DNA from: Halomonas rhizosphaerae | GTDB taxonomy: Bacteria; Pseudomonadota; Gammaproteobacteria; Pseudomonadales; Halomonadaceae | DNA length: 64,000 nucleotides | Assembly (NCBI RefSeq): GCF_030010555.1 | Contig: NZ_JASCQP010000015.1 | Span: forward strand, 62,001 to 126,000 | Direction of reading: 5' to 3' | Position numbers and translations under genes: made by a program | In this document: in pieces, positions 1 through 8,788 of the stretch | Layout of the letters: each line of letters starts with the position of its first letter | Numbering within the stretch: position 1 is the first letter of the stretch | The notes under the pieces: generated by a model | Told to the model about the DNA's origin: nothing | Databases searched by the model: none | The model's input: only the letters and a program-made list of their open reading frames with translations

Positions 1-242
1 GTCACGCCCAGGGTGTCGGAGAGCAGGATGAACTCCTGACGCTTGTCGTCGCACATCTGGCCGGTGCGGGTCAGGAAGTCGATGGCCTGGGTCCACTCCT
101 GCTCGGTGGGCTCCACCTCGCGGATGAAGGCGTGCAGGTGGGTGACCAGGCTGTTCAGCACGCGCTTCAGGCGCTCGTCACTGCAGCCGGCGAACTGCTC
201 GATCACGGCATCCGTGATGTTCTCTGCATTCAGGTTTCGCAT
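1..242 (-). CDS. hydroxyquinol 1,2-dioxygenase, N-terminal part (runs off window)
   Basis: About 80 N-terminal codons are visible; the gene continues beyond the left edge. The residues match the helical N-terminal domain of intradiol ring-cleavage dioxygenases (Dioxygenase_N), especially hydroxyquinol 1,2-dioxygenases: the stretch FIREVEPTEQEW, then FLTRTGQMCDDKRQEFILL. Family enzymes use non-haem Fe(III) to cleave 1,2,4-trihydroxybenzene to maleylacetate in the cytoplasm. The catalytic Tyr/His iron ligands lie outside the window, so activity cannot be judged. It starts 4 bp after the stop of the upstream dehydrogenase, with AGAGGAAA upstream, and is the last visible gene of the operon. The maleylacetate reductase encoded upstream in the same operon would consume its product, which supports the call over catechol dioxygenase. 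Confidence 0.82.
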   Translation of the reverse strand, partial: MRNLNAENITDAVIEQFAGCSDERLKRVLNSLVTHLHAFIREVEPTEQEWTQAIDFLTRTGQMCDDKRQEFILLSDTLGV

Positions 243-246
243 GGGG

Positions 247-1149
247 TCATTTCCTCTCGATGGCCGGCAGCCCGGAGAGGCGCTCGGTGTGGTGGATCGC
301 GGCGATGTAGTCATCCTCACCATGCCCCGTGCCGATCAGGGAGCTGTAGGCCTCGCGCATCTGGGCGGCCAGGGGCACGGCGACACCGTCCCCATGGGCA
401 CAGCCGAGGATCAGGTCCAGGTCCTTGGCCATCTGGGCGGCCGAGAAGGTGGAGGTGAAGTCACGGTCCTTCAGCGGCTGGGTCTTGTACTTGACCATCG
501 GCGAGCCCACGGCACTGTCGGCCATCAGGTCCAGCATCGCCTCCCAGCCGATGTTGCCCTTGCGGGCCATCGCCAGGGCCTCGCCCATCATTCCGGCGCT
601 CACCGCGATCATCAGGTTGATGGCCAGCTTGGCGTAGCGAGCCTGTTCCTCGTCACCGAGCCAGTACTGGGCCTTGGTGAAGGTGGCCATCACCGGCACG
701 GCCCCATCCAGCGCCTCGCGCGGCCCGGAGACCATGGCAGACAGGGTGCCGGACTCGGCGGCGACCGGGTTGCCCGACACCGGGCTGCGCAGATAGGCAA
801 TGCCCCGCTCCTCGGCGGCCGTGGCCACGCGAGCGGAGGCCTCGATGCTGACGGTGCTGGTCTCGACCAGCACGCTGCCCGGGGCCATCGCCTCGATCAG
901 CCCACCCGACCCCAGTGTCAGGCCAAGCAGCGCCTGGTCATCGGGGATAGAGACGAAGACCAGGCGGCACTCCTCGACGGCGGAGGCCAGGTCATCGTGT
1001 GCCGTGATGCCGACCTGTTCGGCCAGCGCCATCCGCTCGGCGCTGAGATCGAATCCCTGGACGGTATAGCCGGCTGCGGCGATGCGCGTCGCCATGGGCA
1101 AGCCCAGCTTGCCCAGGCCGATCCAGGCTGTCTTGGTGGTCGTGGTCAT
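247..1149 (-). CDS. NAD(P)-dependent oxidoreductase, 3-hydroxyisobutyrate dehydrogenase family
   Basis: A 300-residue protein of the beta-hydroxyacid dehydrogenase family, at the family's usual length. The N-terminal Rossmann fold begins at residue 1 with the dinucleotide motif GLGKLGLPMA. The family substrate loop (SPVSGNPVAAESGTL) lies near residue 120 and the catalytic-lysine helix (KLAINLMIAV) near 170. The ATG at 1149 is chosen because the upstream amidohydrolase ends in the same ATGA; in-frame extension further upstream only reads through that gene. Family members oxidise or reduce small hydroxyacids or tartronate semialdehyde; the substrate here is unknown. Its position between an amidohydrolase and a hydroxyquinol dioxygenase suggests a step in the same catabolic route (inference). 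Confidence 0.85.
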   Translation of the reverse strand: MTTTTKTAWIGLGKLGLPMATRIAAAGYTVQGFDLSAERMALAEQVGITAHDDLASAVEECRLVFVSIPDDQALLGLTLGSGGLIEAMAPGSVLVETSTVSIEASARVATAAEERGIAYLRSPVSGNPVAAESGTLSAMVSGPREALDGAVPVMATFTKAQYWLGDEEQARYAKLAINLMIAVSAGMMGEALAMARKGNIGWEAMLDLMADSAVGSPMVKYKTQPLKDRDFTSTFSAAQMAKDLDLILGCAHGDGVAVPLAAQMREAYSSLIGTGHGEDDYIAAIHHTERLSGLPAIERK

Positions 1150-2510
1150 TGTGACGCCCCCTCTTGTTGGCGTGACTGAAGCTCGGCGTAGATGCGGTGA
1201 CCGGAGGCTGCCAGGTGGCTGATCCCCTCCTCGACGTCCGCCAGCAGCTTGCCGTGTCGCTTGTGGAACTCTCCCGCTACCATGACGCTGTCGACATTGG
1301 CGAGACTCGCCTGCATGACCACGGTCGAGACCGGGTCGCTGACCGGCTGCATGTTCAGCCGGCCGCTGTCGAGCAGCACGATGTCGGCCTGCTTGCCCGG
1401 GGTCAGGCTGCCGATCCGCGCCTCGAGCCCGAGGGCGCGGGCACCGTCGAGGGTGATCCACGCCAGCGCCTCGCGGGTGCGGATGGTCGAGGTGTCGGGA
1501 ATGCTGCCCTGCTCGCGCCGCGAGGCATCATTGTCCAGCGAGCGCTGCATGCCCAGCGCCATCCGGGCCACCGTGAACATGTCTCCGGAGATCACCGACT
1601 CGAGATCCACCCCCAGGGAGACGACGCCACCGTGTCGGCGAACGTGGCCGGTGATCGGGAAGCCGTGCCCCTGGGTCATCTCGTTCTCCGGGGCGATGGA
1701 GAAGGTCACGCCCTGCTCGCAGAAGCGAGCCAGCTGTCCGTCGTCCAGGCTCTGCCCGTGCACGATGTTGATGTCCGGCCCCAGCAGCCCCTGCTCCTCG
1801 ATCACGTCCCAGCCACCGGGGCTGACGGCCTTGCCGCCGCCCTGGTGCATCGAGGCCACCAGGCCGAACTCCTTGGCCAGTTCGAAATCGTGCAGGGTGA
1901 CATCGAGGGTGGAGTAGTGGGGGCCGAGGATGGCCAGGCCCAGGGTCACGCGCCCCTCGCGGTCGCCCAACGGGCCGGCGAGCAGCCGCTCGACCTCGCT
2001 GCGCGGATGGGGAATCTCGCTGAAGTGCGGCTGGCCCGGCTTGGGATCCGGCTTGGGCGAGCCATGGAAGAACAGTGCCCGGATACCGGACGCCTCGAGC
2101 CCGCGAATCGCCGCATCGGTATGCTCGGGCGTGGGGTTGTTGTGGCACCAGTCACCCAGGGTGGTGGTACCGCAGTTGAGCTGGTTGAGCGCCCCCATGC
2201 GGGTGGCGATGTGGATGTCATCCGGGGTGAACAGGGTCGCCAGGCCGCGATGCACATGGCCGAAGTACTCGAGCAGCGTCCAGTTGGCGGCGACGCCGCG
2301 CAGTGCCGTCTGCCAGGTATGCATATGGGCATTGACCAGGCCGGGGATCAGGATGCCGCCGCGGCAGTCGATGACCTCGGCGCCCTCGGCGGGAAGGTCC
2401 TGGCCCACGGCCAGGATCCGGTCGTCCTCCACCAGCACCTGGCCATCGGCCAGATCGCCGATCTCGGGGTCCATGGTCACCACGGTGGCATTGGTCAGCA
2501 GGGTCTTCAT
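1146..2510 (-). CDS. amidohydrolase, TRZ/ATZ/cytosine-deaminase-like
   Basis: A 454-residue metal-dependent hydrolase of the amidohydrolase superfamily. The N-terminal beta-sandwich leads into GLVNAHMHTW near residue 60 (the HxH metal ligands). Further ligand candidates are SMHQGG near 220 and NIVHGQ near 250. A C-terminal IGSLTPGKQADIVLLD closes the sandwich, as in TRZ/ATZ, cytosine deaminase and S-adenosylhomocysteine deaminase enzymes. These remove amino, chloro or similar groups from heterocycles. The gene overlaps both neighbours by 4 nt (ATGA), so translation is probably coupled. The substrate is not evident. The hydroxyquinol genes in the same operon suggest it acts on an aromatic or N-heterocyclic compound taken up by the adjacent ABC transporter (inference). 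Confidence 0.83.
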   Translation of the reverse strand: MKTLLTNATVVTMDPEIGDLADGQVLVEDDRILAVGQDLPAEGAEVIDCRGGILIPGLVNAHMHTWQTALRGVAANWTLLEYFGHVHRGLATLFTPDDIHIATRMGALNQLNCGTTTLGDWCHNNPTPEHTDAAIRGLEASGIRALFFHGSPKPDPKPGQPHFSEIPHPRSEVERLLAGPLGDREGRVTLGLAILGPHYSTLDVTLHDFELAKEFGLVASMHQGGGKAVSPGGWDVIEEQGLLGPDINIVHGQSLDDGQLARFCEQGVTFSIAPENEMTQGHGFPITGHVRRHGGVVSLGVDLESVISGDMFTVARMALGMQRSLDNDASRREQGSIPDTSTIRTREALAWITLDGARALGLEARIGSLTPGKQADIVLLDSGRLNMQPVSDPVSTVVMQASLANVDSVMVAGEFHKRHGKLLADVEEGISHLAASGHRIYAELQSRQQEGASQ

Positions 2511-3586
2511 GCGTCGGTAACCTCCCTTGACGTCGGGCGACGGCCGGCATAGGCATCGCTCAAGAGGCGGTGGATGCCGTCGGCCTCGATCTCGCGTGGA
2601 TTCCAGTAGGGATTGCTCGTGGCGATCTGCGTCGCCCGGTCGATATCGCTTTCCTGCAGGCCGATATCGGCCAGGGCCAGTGGTGCCCCCACGGCGCGCG
2701 CCAGGTCATGGAGCCCCCCGGCCGCATCGTCGCTGCCCAGCGCCCGGGCGATGCGGGACATCGCCTCCGGGGCGGCCCCGGCGTTGTAGGCGACAGCGTG
2801 GGGCAACACGATGGTATGGGTCTCGGCATGGGGCAGGTCGAAGGAGCCGCCCAGGGTGTGGCAGAGCTTGTGGTGCAGCGACATCCCCACGGAGCCCAGG
2901 CAGGCACCGCACAGCCAGGCACCATAGAGGGCATCCGAACGCGCCTCCTGGTTGGTCGGCTCCTTGGCGATCAGCGGCAGGCTGCGCGCCAGGGCCGCAA
3001 TGCCCTCCTCCGCCATCAGCGAGACCACCGGGTTGCGGTCGCGGGCGTAGAGCGCCTCCACCGCATGGGCGATGGCATTGATGCCGCTGGTGCCGGACAT
3101 GCCGACCGGCAGGCCCAGGGTCAGGTCGACGTCGTAGATCACCACCTCGGGCAGTACCTCGAGGGTACGCTGGGTCGTCTTGAGGCCGTCCCGGGTTTCG
3201 CCGAGGATCGGCGTCATCTCGGAGCCGGCATAGGTCGTGGGAATCGCCACCTGGGGCAGGCCGGTCCGCAGGGCGATGGCCTTGCCGAGCCCGATGGTGG
3301 AGCCGCCGCCGATGGCCACGGTGCAGTCCGCCTCGAGTTCCTCCAGGTGGCGCATCGCCGCGTCGGTGACCTCGACCGGGGTGTGCATCCTGGCCTCGGC
3401 GAAGAGGCCGGCCCCGAGCTCGCCCAGCTGGGCGAGCACCTCGCGGGCCTGGCCGGCCTGCTCGGGCGTTGCCAGGACGAGGGCCCGGTGGCAGCCCAGC
3501 TCACGGACCTCGTCGGCGAGTCGGGACAGGGTTCCCTGGCCGAAGATGACGCGTGACGGCAGGCCGTTGTAGATGAAGGGCATCAT
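2507..3586 (-). CDS. maleylacetate reductase (iron-type alcohol dehydrogenase family)
   Basis: A 359-residue member of the group III (iron-containing) alcohol dehydrogenase fold, matching maleylacetate reductases. The nucleotide-binding [15 protein letters not shown] lies near residue 90, followed by [10 protein letters not shown]. The C-terminal half has the reductase signature [19 protein letters not shown] and [11 protein letters not shown]. The reaction is NAD(P)H reduction of maleylacetate to 3-oxoadipate, feeding the beta-ketoadipate pathway. The ATG pair at 3586 is chosen because a GAGGA lies about 8 nt upstream; the reading frame upstream of it is non-conserved. It follows the ABC ATPase gene by 53 bp and overlaps the amidohydrolase by 4 nt. 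The clustered hydroxyquinol dioxygenase supplies the substrate. Confidence 0.9.
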   Translation of the reverse strand: MMPFIYNGLPSRVIFGQGTLSRLADEVRELGCHRALVLATPEQAGQAREVLAQLGELGAGLFAEARMHTPVEVTDAAMRHLEELEADCTVAIGGGSTIGLGKAIALRTGLPQVAIPTTYAGSEMTPILGETRDGLKTTQRTLEVLPEVVIYDVDLTLGLPVGMSGTSGINAIAHAVEALYARDRNPVVSLMAEEGIAALARSLPLIAKEPTNQEARSDALYGAWLCGACLGSVGMSLHHKLCHTLGGSFDLPHAETHTIVLPHAVAYNAGAAPEAMSRIARALGSDDAAGGLHDLARAVGAPLALADIGLQESDIDRATQIATSNPYWNPREIEADGIHRLLSDAYAGRRPTSREVTDA

Positions 3587-3639
3587 GGTGGTGTCCTCGT
3601 GATTGCGTGGGAAGCTCAAGCGCGGCTCGCGTGGCCACA

Positions 3640-5214
3640 TCAGGCCGAGGCCGCGGGTTCGGGCCCACCGGCGTCCGTGACGTACTGTCCGGTGATGGCC
3701 TGAACCAGCTTGTCCTCGGATACGGCATCGCCGTCGAATTCCGCCGTCACCCGGCCGTCATACATCGCGATGATGCGGGTGCTGACGCCCAGCACCTCGG
3801 GCATTTCCGACGAGATCACCAGCACCGCATAGCCCGACCGGGCCAGCTCCTTGATCAGCGCATGGATCTCGGCCTTGGAGCCCACGTCGATGCCGCGGGT
3901 CGGCTCGTCCAGGATCAGCAGCTTGGGATGGGTATGCAGCCACTTGCCGATGACGATCTTCTGCTGGTTGCCGCCACTTAGGTTGCCGACCTTCTGGCGC
4001 CAGCTGGGCGTCTTGATCTTCATCGCCTGCTGGTACTTGTCGTAGACGACCTTCTCTTCCCCGGTCTTCATGAAGCCCATGGAGGAGACACTGCCAAGCG
4101 CCGAGAGCGTCATGTTGTCGCGACAGTTCATGCCGAGGATCAGGCCCTGATCCTTGCGATCCTCCGGGACCAGGGCGATGCCCTTGACGACCGCATCGTG
4201 GCTGGAGTGGATCGTCTGGGCCTTGCCTTCGAGCAGGATCTCGCCGGCGGATGGCTGACGCAGGCCGAAGATCGTCTCGGCGACCTCGGAGCGGCCCGCC
4301 CCGACCAGCCCGTACATGCCGACGATCTCGCCCTTGCGGACACTGAAGCTGACGTCCTCGAACACCCCTTTCACGGTGAGGTGACGCAGTTCCAGCATCT
4401 TCTCGCCGAACTCGCTGGGCTTGCTGGCATGATCGAGTTCGAGGGTCCTGCCGATCATCAGCTTGGTGACCTCATCCTCGCTGGTGTCGGCCGTATTCAG
4501 GGTCCCGTTGTACTCGCCGTCACGCAGGACCGAGATGCGCTGGGAGAGGTGGAAGATCTCGTCCATGCGATGCGAGATGTAGACGATCCCGACCCCCTGC
4601 TCCTGGAGGTTGCGGATGATGTCGTAGAGCACCGGCTTCTCGTGATCGGTCAGTGATGCCGTCGGCTCGTCGAAGACCACGATCCGGGGGGTGAAGACCA
4701 GGGCCCGGGCGATTTCCACCATCTGCTTCTTGGCGATGGAGAGGTTGCTGACCATGTCGCGCGAGCTGAAGGTGCACTTGAGACGCTTGAGTATCTCGGT
4801 GCTGTCGGCGTGCAGCTTCTTCCAGTCGACGCGGTTGCCCCATTTCAGCGGCAGGCTGCCCAGGAAGATGTTCTCCGCCACCGACATCTCGGGGACCAGC
4901 GACTGCTCCTGGTGAATTAGCACGATGCCGCTCTTCTTGGCCTGCTTGGGGTTCTCGAAGGACTTCTCCTCGCCCGCGAGGATGATCTGCCCCCCGTTGG
5001 GCTGATGCTTGCCGGCCAGCACCTTCATCAGGGTGGACTTGCCGGCGCCGTTCTCGCCCAGCAGGGCATGGACCTCGCCCGCCCTGACGTCGAAGCTGAC
5101 CTTGTTCAGGGCCACCACACCGGGAAACTTCTTGGTGATGTCGATCAACGACAGTACGGGGCTCGGGGAATCCGCAGCGTGGCGGGGATTCCGACTCATG
5201 GCTGCAGTGCTCAT
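3640..5214 (-). CDS. sugar-type (CUT2) ABC transporter ATP-binding protein, RbsA/MglA-like
   Basis: A 524-residue protein with two tandem ABC domains, the normal architecture for RbsA/XylG/MglA ATPases. The first domain has Walker A GENGAGKS at 53-60, signature NLSIAKKQ and Walker [10 protein letters not shown]. The second has the family's degenerate P-loop (GLVGAGRSE), signature LSGGNQQK and [11 protein letters not shown]. It energises uptake at the inner membrane with the two permeases and binding protein encoded upstream. The start at 5214 has GGGAG 7 nt upstream and overlaps the permease stop (ATGA). CUT2 systems import pentoses, hexoses, autoinducer-2 or cyclitols; because it is co-operonic with aromatic-ring catabolism, the cargo may be unusual (inference). 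Confidence 0.92.
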   Translation of the reverse strand: MSTAAMSRNPRHAADSPSPVLSLIDITKKFPGVVALNKVSFDVRAGEVHALLGENGAGKSTLMKVLAGKHQPNGGQIILAGEEKSFENPKQAKKSGIVLIHQEQSLVPEMSVAENIFLGSLPLKWGNRVDWKKLHADSTEILKRLKCTFSSRDMVSNLSIAKKQMVEIARALVFTPRIVVFDEPTASLTDHEKPVLYDIIRNLQEQGVGIVYISHRMDEIFHLSQRISVLRDGEYNGTLNTADTSEDEVTKLMIGRTLELDHASKPSEFGEKMLELRHLTVKGVFEDVSFSVRKGEIVGMYGLVGAGRSEVAETIFGLRQPSAGEILLEGKAQTIHSSHDAVVKGIALVPEDRKDQGLILGMNCRDNMTLSALGSVSSMGFMKTGEEKVVYDKYQQAMKIKTPSWRQKVGNLSGGNQQKIVIGKWLHTHPKLLILDEPTRGIDVGSKAEIHALIKELARSGYAVLVISSEMPEVLGVSTRIIAMYDGRVTAEFDGDAVSEDKLVQAITGQYVTDAGGPEPAASA

Positions 5215-6170
5215 ATGCTGACTCCCTTGCTGGCATGGACATTGAGCCGCTGGTCGATGATCAGCACCGAGATCAGGATGGCGCCGAGAATGACCAGCAC
5301 GTAGAAGGCCGGCACCTGCATCAGGTTCATGCCGTTACGCAGGATCCCGATGGCCAGCACGCCGCCCAGGGTGCCGGTGATGCTGCCGTATCCACCTGTC
5401 AGCTTGGTGCCGCCGAGCACCACGGCCGTGATGGTCCAGAGCTCGTAGTCACGGCCCAGGTTCGGCGTGGCAGCCCCCATCTGGGTCGCCAGGAGCACCC
5501 CGGCGAGGGCGGCGAAGAAGCCCACGATGATGAAGTTGATCATCATGTGACGGCCGATGCGGATGCCCGCATCCAGGGCGGCCTCGGGGTTGCCACCCAC
5601 GGCAAAGGTATTGCGCCCATGACCGGTCTTCTTCAGCACCAGGTGCATCACCAGGGTGCAGATGAGAAAGATGATGGCGAGCACGGGGATCGGCCCGATC
5701 GAGGCGGTCCCGAAGTCGGAGAAGGCGAAGTTGGTGGCGTAGAAGGACTGCTCTTCGGTGTAGATGAAGATGAGGCCGCGGACACCGATCATCGCCCCCA
5801 GGGTCACGATGAAGGCGTTGACGCCGGTCTTCCAGACGATCAGGCCATTGATGGCGCCCAGGACAAGGCCCGATGCCAGGGCGGCGATGACCGCGATGGT
5901 GATGCCATAATCCTGAAGGCCGACCGACAGCGATGCCGCCAGCCCCAGGACGGCGCCCACCGAGAGGTCGATGTTGCCGTTGATCATCACGTAGGTCATG
6001 CCCAGGGCGATCAGCCCGATCGTCGAGGTCTGGACCAGGATGTTGGTCAGGTTCCCGACCGAGAGGAAGTACTCCGACATGAAGCTGAAGAAGACGGTAA
6101 TGACGATGACGAATACCCAGATCGGCTGGATGACGCCACTGCCCTTGAGAAAATCCTTCACGTTAATCAT
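5211..6170 (-). CDS. sugar-type ABC transporter permease, RbsC-like (second of two)
   Basis: A 319-residue polytopic membrane protein. It carries the RbsC-family signature segments NGNIDLSVGAVLGL near residue 60, FAVGGNPEAA near 190 (cytoplasmic coupling region) and LGGTKLTGGYGSI near 250. The ATG at 6170 has GGTGAT just upstream; reading further upstream gives no family resemblance. It begins 14 bp after the first permease gene stops and overlaps the ATPase gene by 4 nt. CUT2 transporters often use one homodimeric permease; two different permease genes here imply a heterodimeric channel (inference). Confidence 0.9.
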   Translation of the reverse strand: MINVKDFLKGSGVIQPIWVFVIVITVFFSFMSEYFLSVGNLTNILVQTSTIGLIALGMTYVMINGNIDLSVGAVLGLAASLSVGLQDYGITIAVIAALASGLVLGAINGLIVWKTGVNAFIVTLGAMIGVRGLIFIYTEEQSFYATNFAFSDFGTASIGPIPVLAIIFLICTLVMHLVLKKTGHGRNTFAVGGNPEAALDAGIRIGRHMMINFIIVGFFAALAGVLLATQMGAATPNLGRDYELWTITAVVLGGTKLTGGYGSITGTLGGVLAIGILRNGMNLMQVPAFYVLVILGAILISVLIIDQRLNVHASKGVSI

Positions 6171-6184
6171 GTTGATCACCAGGT

Positions 6185-7195
6185 TCAGGAGTGAGTCGTG
6201 AACAGACGCTTGCGCTTGTTGGCAAGGTCCAGCCACACCGCCAGGATGATGATCACCCAGGTGACGAGCCATTGGGTGTAATAGGGGTAGCCCACCAGCA
6301 GCAGACCGTTCTGGATGAAGCCCAGGATCAATACCCCGATGACCGTCTTCCAGATGCTGCCGGCGCCGCCCAGCAGGCTGGTTCCCCCCAGGATGATCCC
6401 GGCCAGCACCAGCAGCTCGTAGCCCTGCCCGACGTTGTTCTGGGACCCCATGACCCGCGAGCCCAGCACCAGGGCGGCACAGGCCACGCAGAAGGCCGAG
6501 ATCAGATAGGTACTGAACACGCACCAGTTCTTGCGGATGCCGGAGTAGACGGCGGCGGCCGGGTTGCCGCCGACGGCGAAGATGCGCCGACCGTAGCTGG
6601 TGTAGGACATGACGACCTGCACGATGATCGCCAGCAAGGCAAAGAGGATCACCGGTACCGCGATACCCAGCACATAGCCACGACCGAAGAAGGCGAACCA
6701 GGTGTCGCTCGAGTTGGCGATATCGACGTTCTGTCCGCCGCTGTAGATCAGCACCAGCCCCTGGATCGCCGACAGCATCGCCAGGGTGACGATCAGCGAG
6801 TTCAGCCTCATGAAGCCGATCAGGAAGCCGTTGACGGCTCCGATCAGCAGGGTGAGGACGAACATCAGGATGATGGCACCGGCCGGCCCGATCTTGTCAT
6901 GCAGATCGACGACCAGCACCGTCGAGAAGGAGAGCATCGACCCGACGGAGAGATCCAGGTTACCGCCGATGATGACCACAGTGACGCCCACGGCAATGAT
7001 ACCGATGATCGAAGCCTGGCGGACCACCGTCATGATGTTTGACTGGGAGAGGAACTGTTCGGAGAACAGCGAGAAAGCAAACATGCAGAGAAGAAAGAAG
7101 ACCAGGATGCCCTGAGCGGAAAGAAAGTTCAGGAGACCCGCTTTATGCTTCTTGCTCAGCATGATGGCTTGTTTACCTTGTTCTACAGAAGCCAT
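6185..7195 (-). CDS. sugar-type ABC transporter permease, RbsC-like (first of two)
   Basis: A 336-residue inner-membrane protein with about nine hydrophobic segments and RbsC-family motifs: GGNLDLSVGSMLSFS near residue 75, RIFAVGGNPAAAV near 215 and LGGTSLLGGAGSIW near 275. The ATG at 7195 is preferred over a GTG at 7204 because AGGTGA sits 6 nt before it. It pairs with the following permease and shares an operon with the binding protein, which ends 238 bp upstream. That gap (7196-7433) has no gene and no strong terminator hairpin; such a gap after a binding-protein gene often lets the binding protein be made in excess. Confidence 0.9.
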   Translation of the reverse strand: MASVEQGKQAIMLSKKHKAGLLNFLSAQGILVFFLLCMFAFSLFSEQFLSQSNIMTVVRQASIIGIIAVGVTVVIIGGNLDLSVGSMLSFSTVLVVDLHDKIGPAGAIILMFVLTLLIGAVNGFLIGFMRLNSLIVTLAMLSAIQGLVLIYSGGQNVDIANSSDTWFAFFGRGYVLGIAVPVILFALLAIIVQVVMSYTSYGRRIFAVGGNPAAAVYSGIRKNWCVFSTYLISAFCVACAALVLGSRVMGSQNNVGQGYELLVLAGIILGGTSLLGGAGSIWKTVIGVLILGFIQNGLLLVGYPYYTQWLVTWVIIILAVWLDLANKRKRLFTTHS

Positions 7196-7433
7196 GATAC
7201 TCACCTATGTTGGCGCTACGGACTGAAGGCCAGGGTGTTTCCGTTGCAGTCGACGCCCCGCTGGCATGCCCGGGGCATGCCACCGAATCGTGTGACCTTC
7301 TGACCATTCGTCACGGCCAACGGAGTGTGGTTTTCGGTATTCCGCGAGAGCCTTCATCGACCGCTGCGGAGCCATTGGCCTGGGGAGACGCGGGAAGGCA
7401 CGAGTTCCCTTCGTGCCCCGAGAGTTACGATAT

Positions 7434-8372
7434 TCAGAACACGGGCTTTTCGAACTCGGCCAGGTTGTCGGCGGTGATCTTGGGCGTCTCGAAGAAGTTC
7501 ATCTTCGGCACATCCTCTCCCGACAGCACGTCGAGGGCAGTCTGGAGGGCCGCTTCCGCGTCATCGACCGGTGACTGGTAGATGGAGCCGTAGTACTCGC
7601 CACGTTCGATGGCCTCGTAGCCCACGGCGAAATTGGTGGCGCCGATGAACACGATCTCATCGGCGCGGTCGGCGCTCTTGGCGGCATTCAGGGCACCGAC
7701 ACCCATGTTGTCATCTCCGGCGTAGACGCCGTCGATGTCATCGTATTTGGTGAGGAAGTTTTCCATGACCCGCTGGGCCTTCTCGCGGTTCCAGTCCGCG
7801 GGCTGGGTCTCCACGAGTTCGATCCCGGGGCATGCCTCGGCCAGTCGCTCCTCGAAGCCCTGGGAACGCTCCATGGCCGTGGTGTACCCCGGCTGGCCGG
7901 CGATCTGCACGATCTGACCCTCGCCGTCGAGTGCCTCGCACATCATCTCGGCAGAAGAAGCCCCCTGCTGGACGTTGTCGGGGCCGGAGAAGGAGGCGAT
8001 ATACTCCATGCCGGCCTCGGCGATCTTGGAGTTGGTCACCACGACGGGGATACCGGCTTTATGAGCCTGACGGATGGCCGGAATCACCGCCTGACCATTG
8101 GTCGGCCAAATGATGATGGCATCCACATTCTGCTGGATGAGATCCTGCATCTGGCCGATCTGACGTGCCACATCGCCGCCGGCATCGAGCACCACGATAT
8201 CGACATTGCCTTGCTTCTCGGCCGCCTCCTCGAAGGCGCTTTCATAGGTCGTCTGGTAGCTGTCGACACCGACATTGTTCTGGGTGATGCCGATCCGGTA
8301 GGACTCCTCGGCCTGAGCGAGGCCCGCGGAGAGCATCATGACACTGGTCGCTAGCGCTGTTTTGTAGAACAT
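7434..8372 (-). CDS. periplasmic substrate-binding protein, RbsB/type I family
   Basis: A 312-residue protein with a Sec signal peptide (residues 1-21, cleavage after AQA). Two Rossmann-like lobes follow, typical of the sugar-binding peripla_BP_4 family: DAIIIWPTNGQAVIPAI near 85 and DGVYAGDDNMGVGAL near 215. It captures the solute in the periplasm and delivers it to the two permeases. It is the promoter-proximal gene of the catabolic operon, with AGGTGA 5 nt before the ATG. Aromatic side chains that would stack a sugar ring are not obvious by eye, so the ligand class (sugar, cyclitol, phenolic or heterocycle) stays open. Confidence 0.9.
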   Translation of the reverse strand: MFYKTALATSVMMLSAGLAQAEESYRIGITQNNVGVDSYQTTYESAFEEAAEKQGNVDIVVLDAGGDVARQIGQMQDLIQQNVDAIIIWPTNGQAVIPAIRQAHKAGIPVVVTNSKIAEAGMEYIASFSGPDNVQQGASSAEMMCEALDGEGQIVQIAGQPGYTTAMERSQGFEERLAEACPGIELVETQPADWNREKAQRVMENFLTKYDDIDGVYAGDDNMGVGALNAAKSADRADEIVFIGATNFAVGYEAIERGEYYGSIYQSPVDDAEAALQTALDVLSGEDVPKMNFFETPKITADNLAEFEKPVF

Positions 8373-8788
8373 GTTGTCACCTGCTTTGTTTTAGTTGGTC
8401 TCACCGACTCGCCGGAGGGGCTTGTCAGGGTCAGGGGGAGCTTAGGGCCGAGGCTTGATTCACCGCAACGCGACCATCCTGTCGAAATGACCAATCTGGA
8501 TACTTTTCCGTCCCGCTTCGCCCGAGGAAGGGGCAATGTCTGGGAAAAGGCGGCGCTACGGCCTGTTAACCCGCTGTAATGACAGGGGGGGAAGCCCCAT
8601 GGCAACTGTTACTGAGGAATTCCGTGATAACGGCAAAGCGATGGCGCAGACGCAAGACGCCCCGCCTGTCGTCGACAGGCGGGGCGTCTGATCACGCTCC
8701 CGAGCCAGCTCGGCTGGCCACTAGGCTACCGGCGCCAGCCTGCTGGCAACGATGGCCTGCTGTCGCGCACCACGTCGAACCCGCGCGC
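8373..8788. other. intergenic region: operon promoter side and glnE 3' side
   Basis: This stretch of 416 bp has no convincing gene. The left part must hold the promoter of the transporter-catabolic operon. I can see only a weak minus-strand candidate (TTGCGG, about 18 bp, TAAGCT), and two TGGTC repeats upstream of it, not enough to call. The right part holds the long hairpin at 8655-8689. No regulator gene lies next to the operon in this window. Confidence 0.5.
8655..8689 (-). terminator. perfect inverted repeat, probable terminator after glnE
   Basis: A 16-bp perfect stem (AGACGCCCCGCCTGTC and its complement) with a 3-nt apex, about 100 bp beyond the glnE stop. No clear T-tract follows on the minus strand, so Rho-independent termination is plausible but not certain. 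The stem core AGACGCCCCGC recurs in the hairpin after speA at 48152-48190. Confidence 0.6.
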
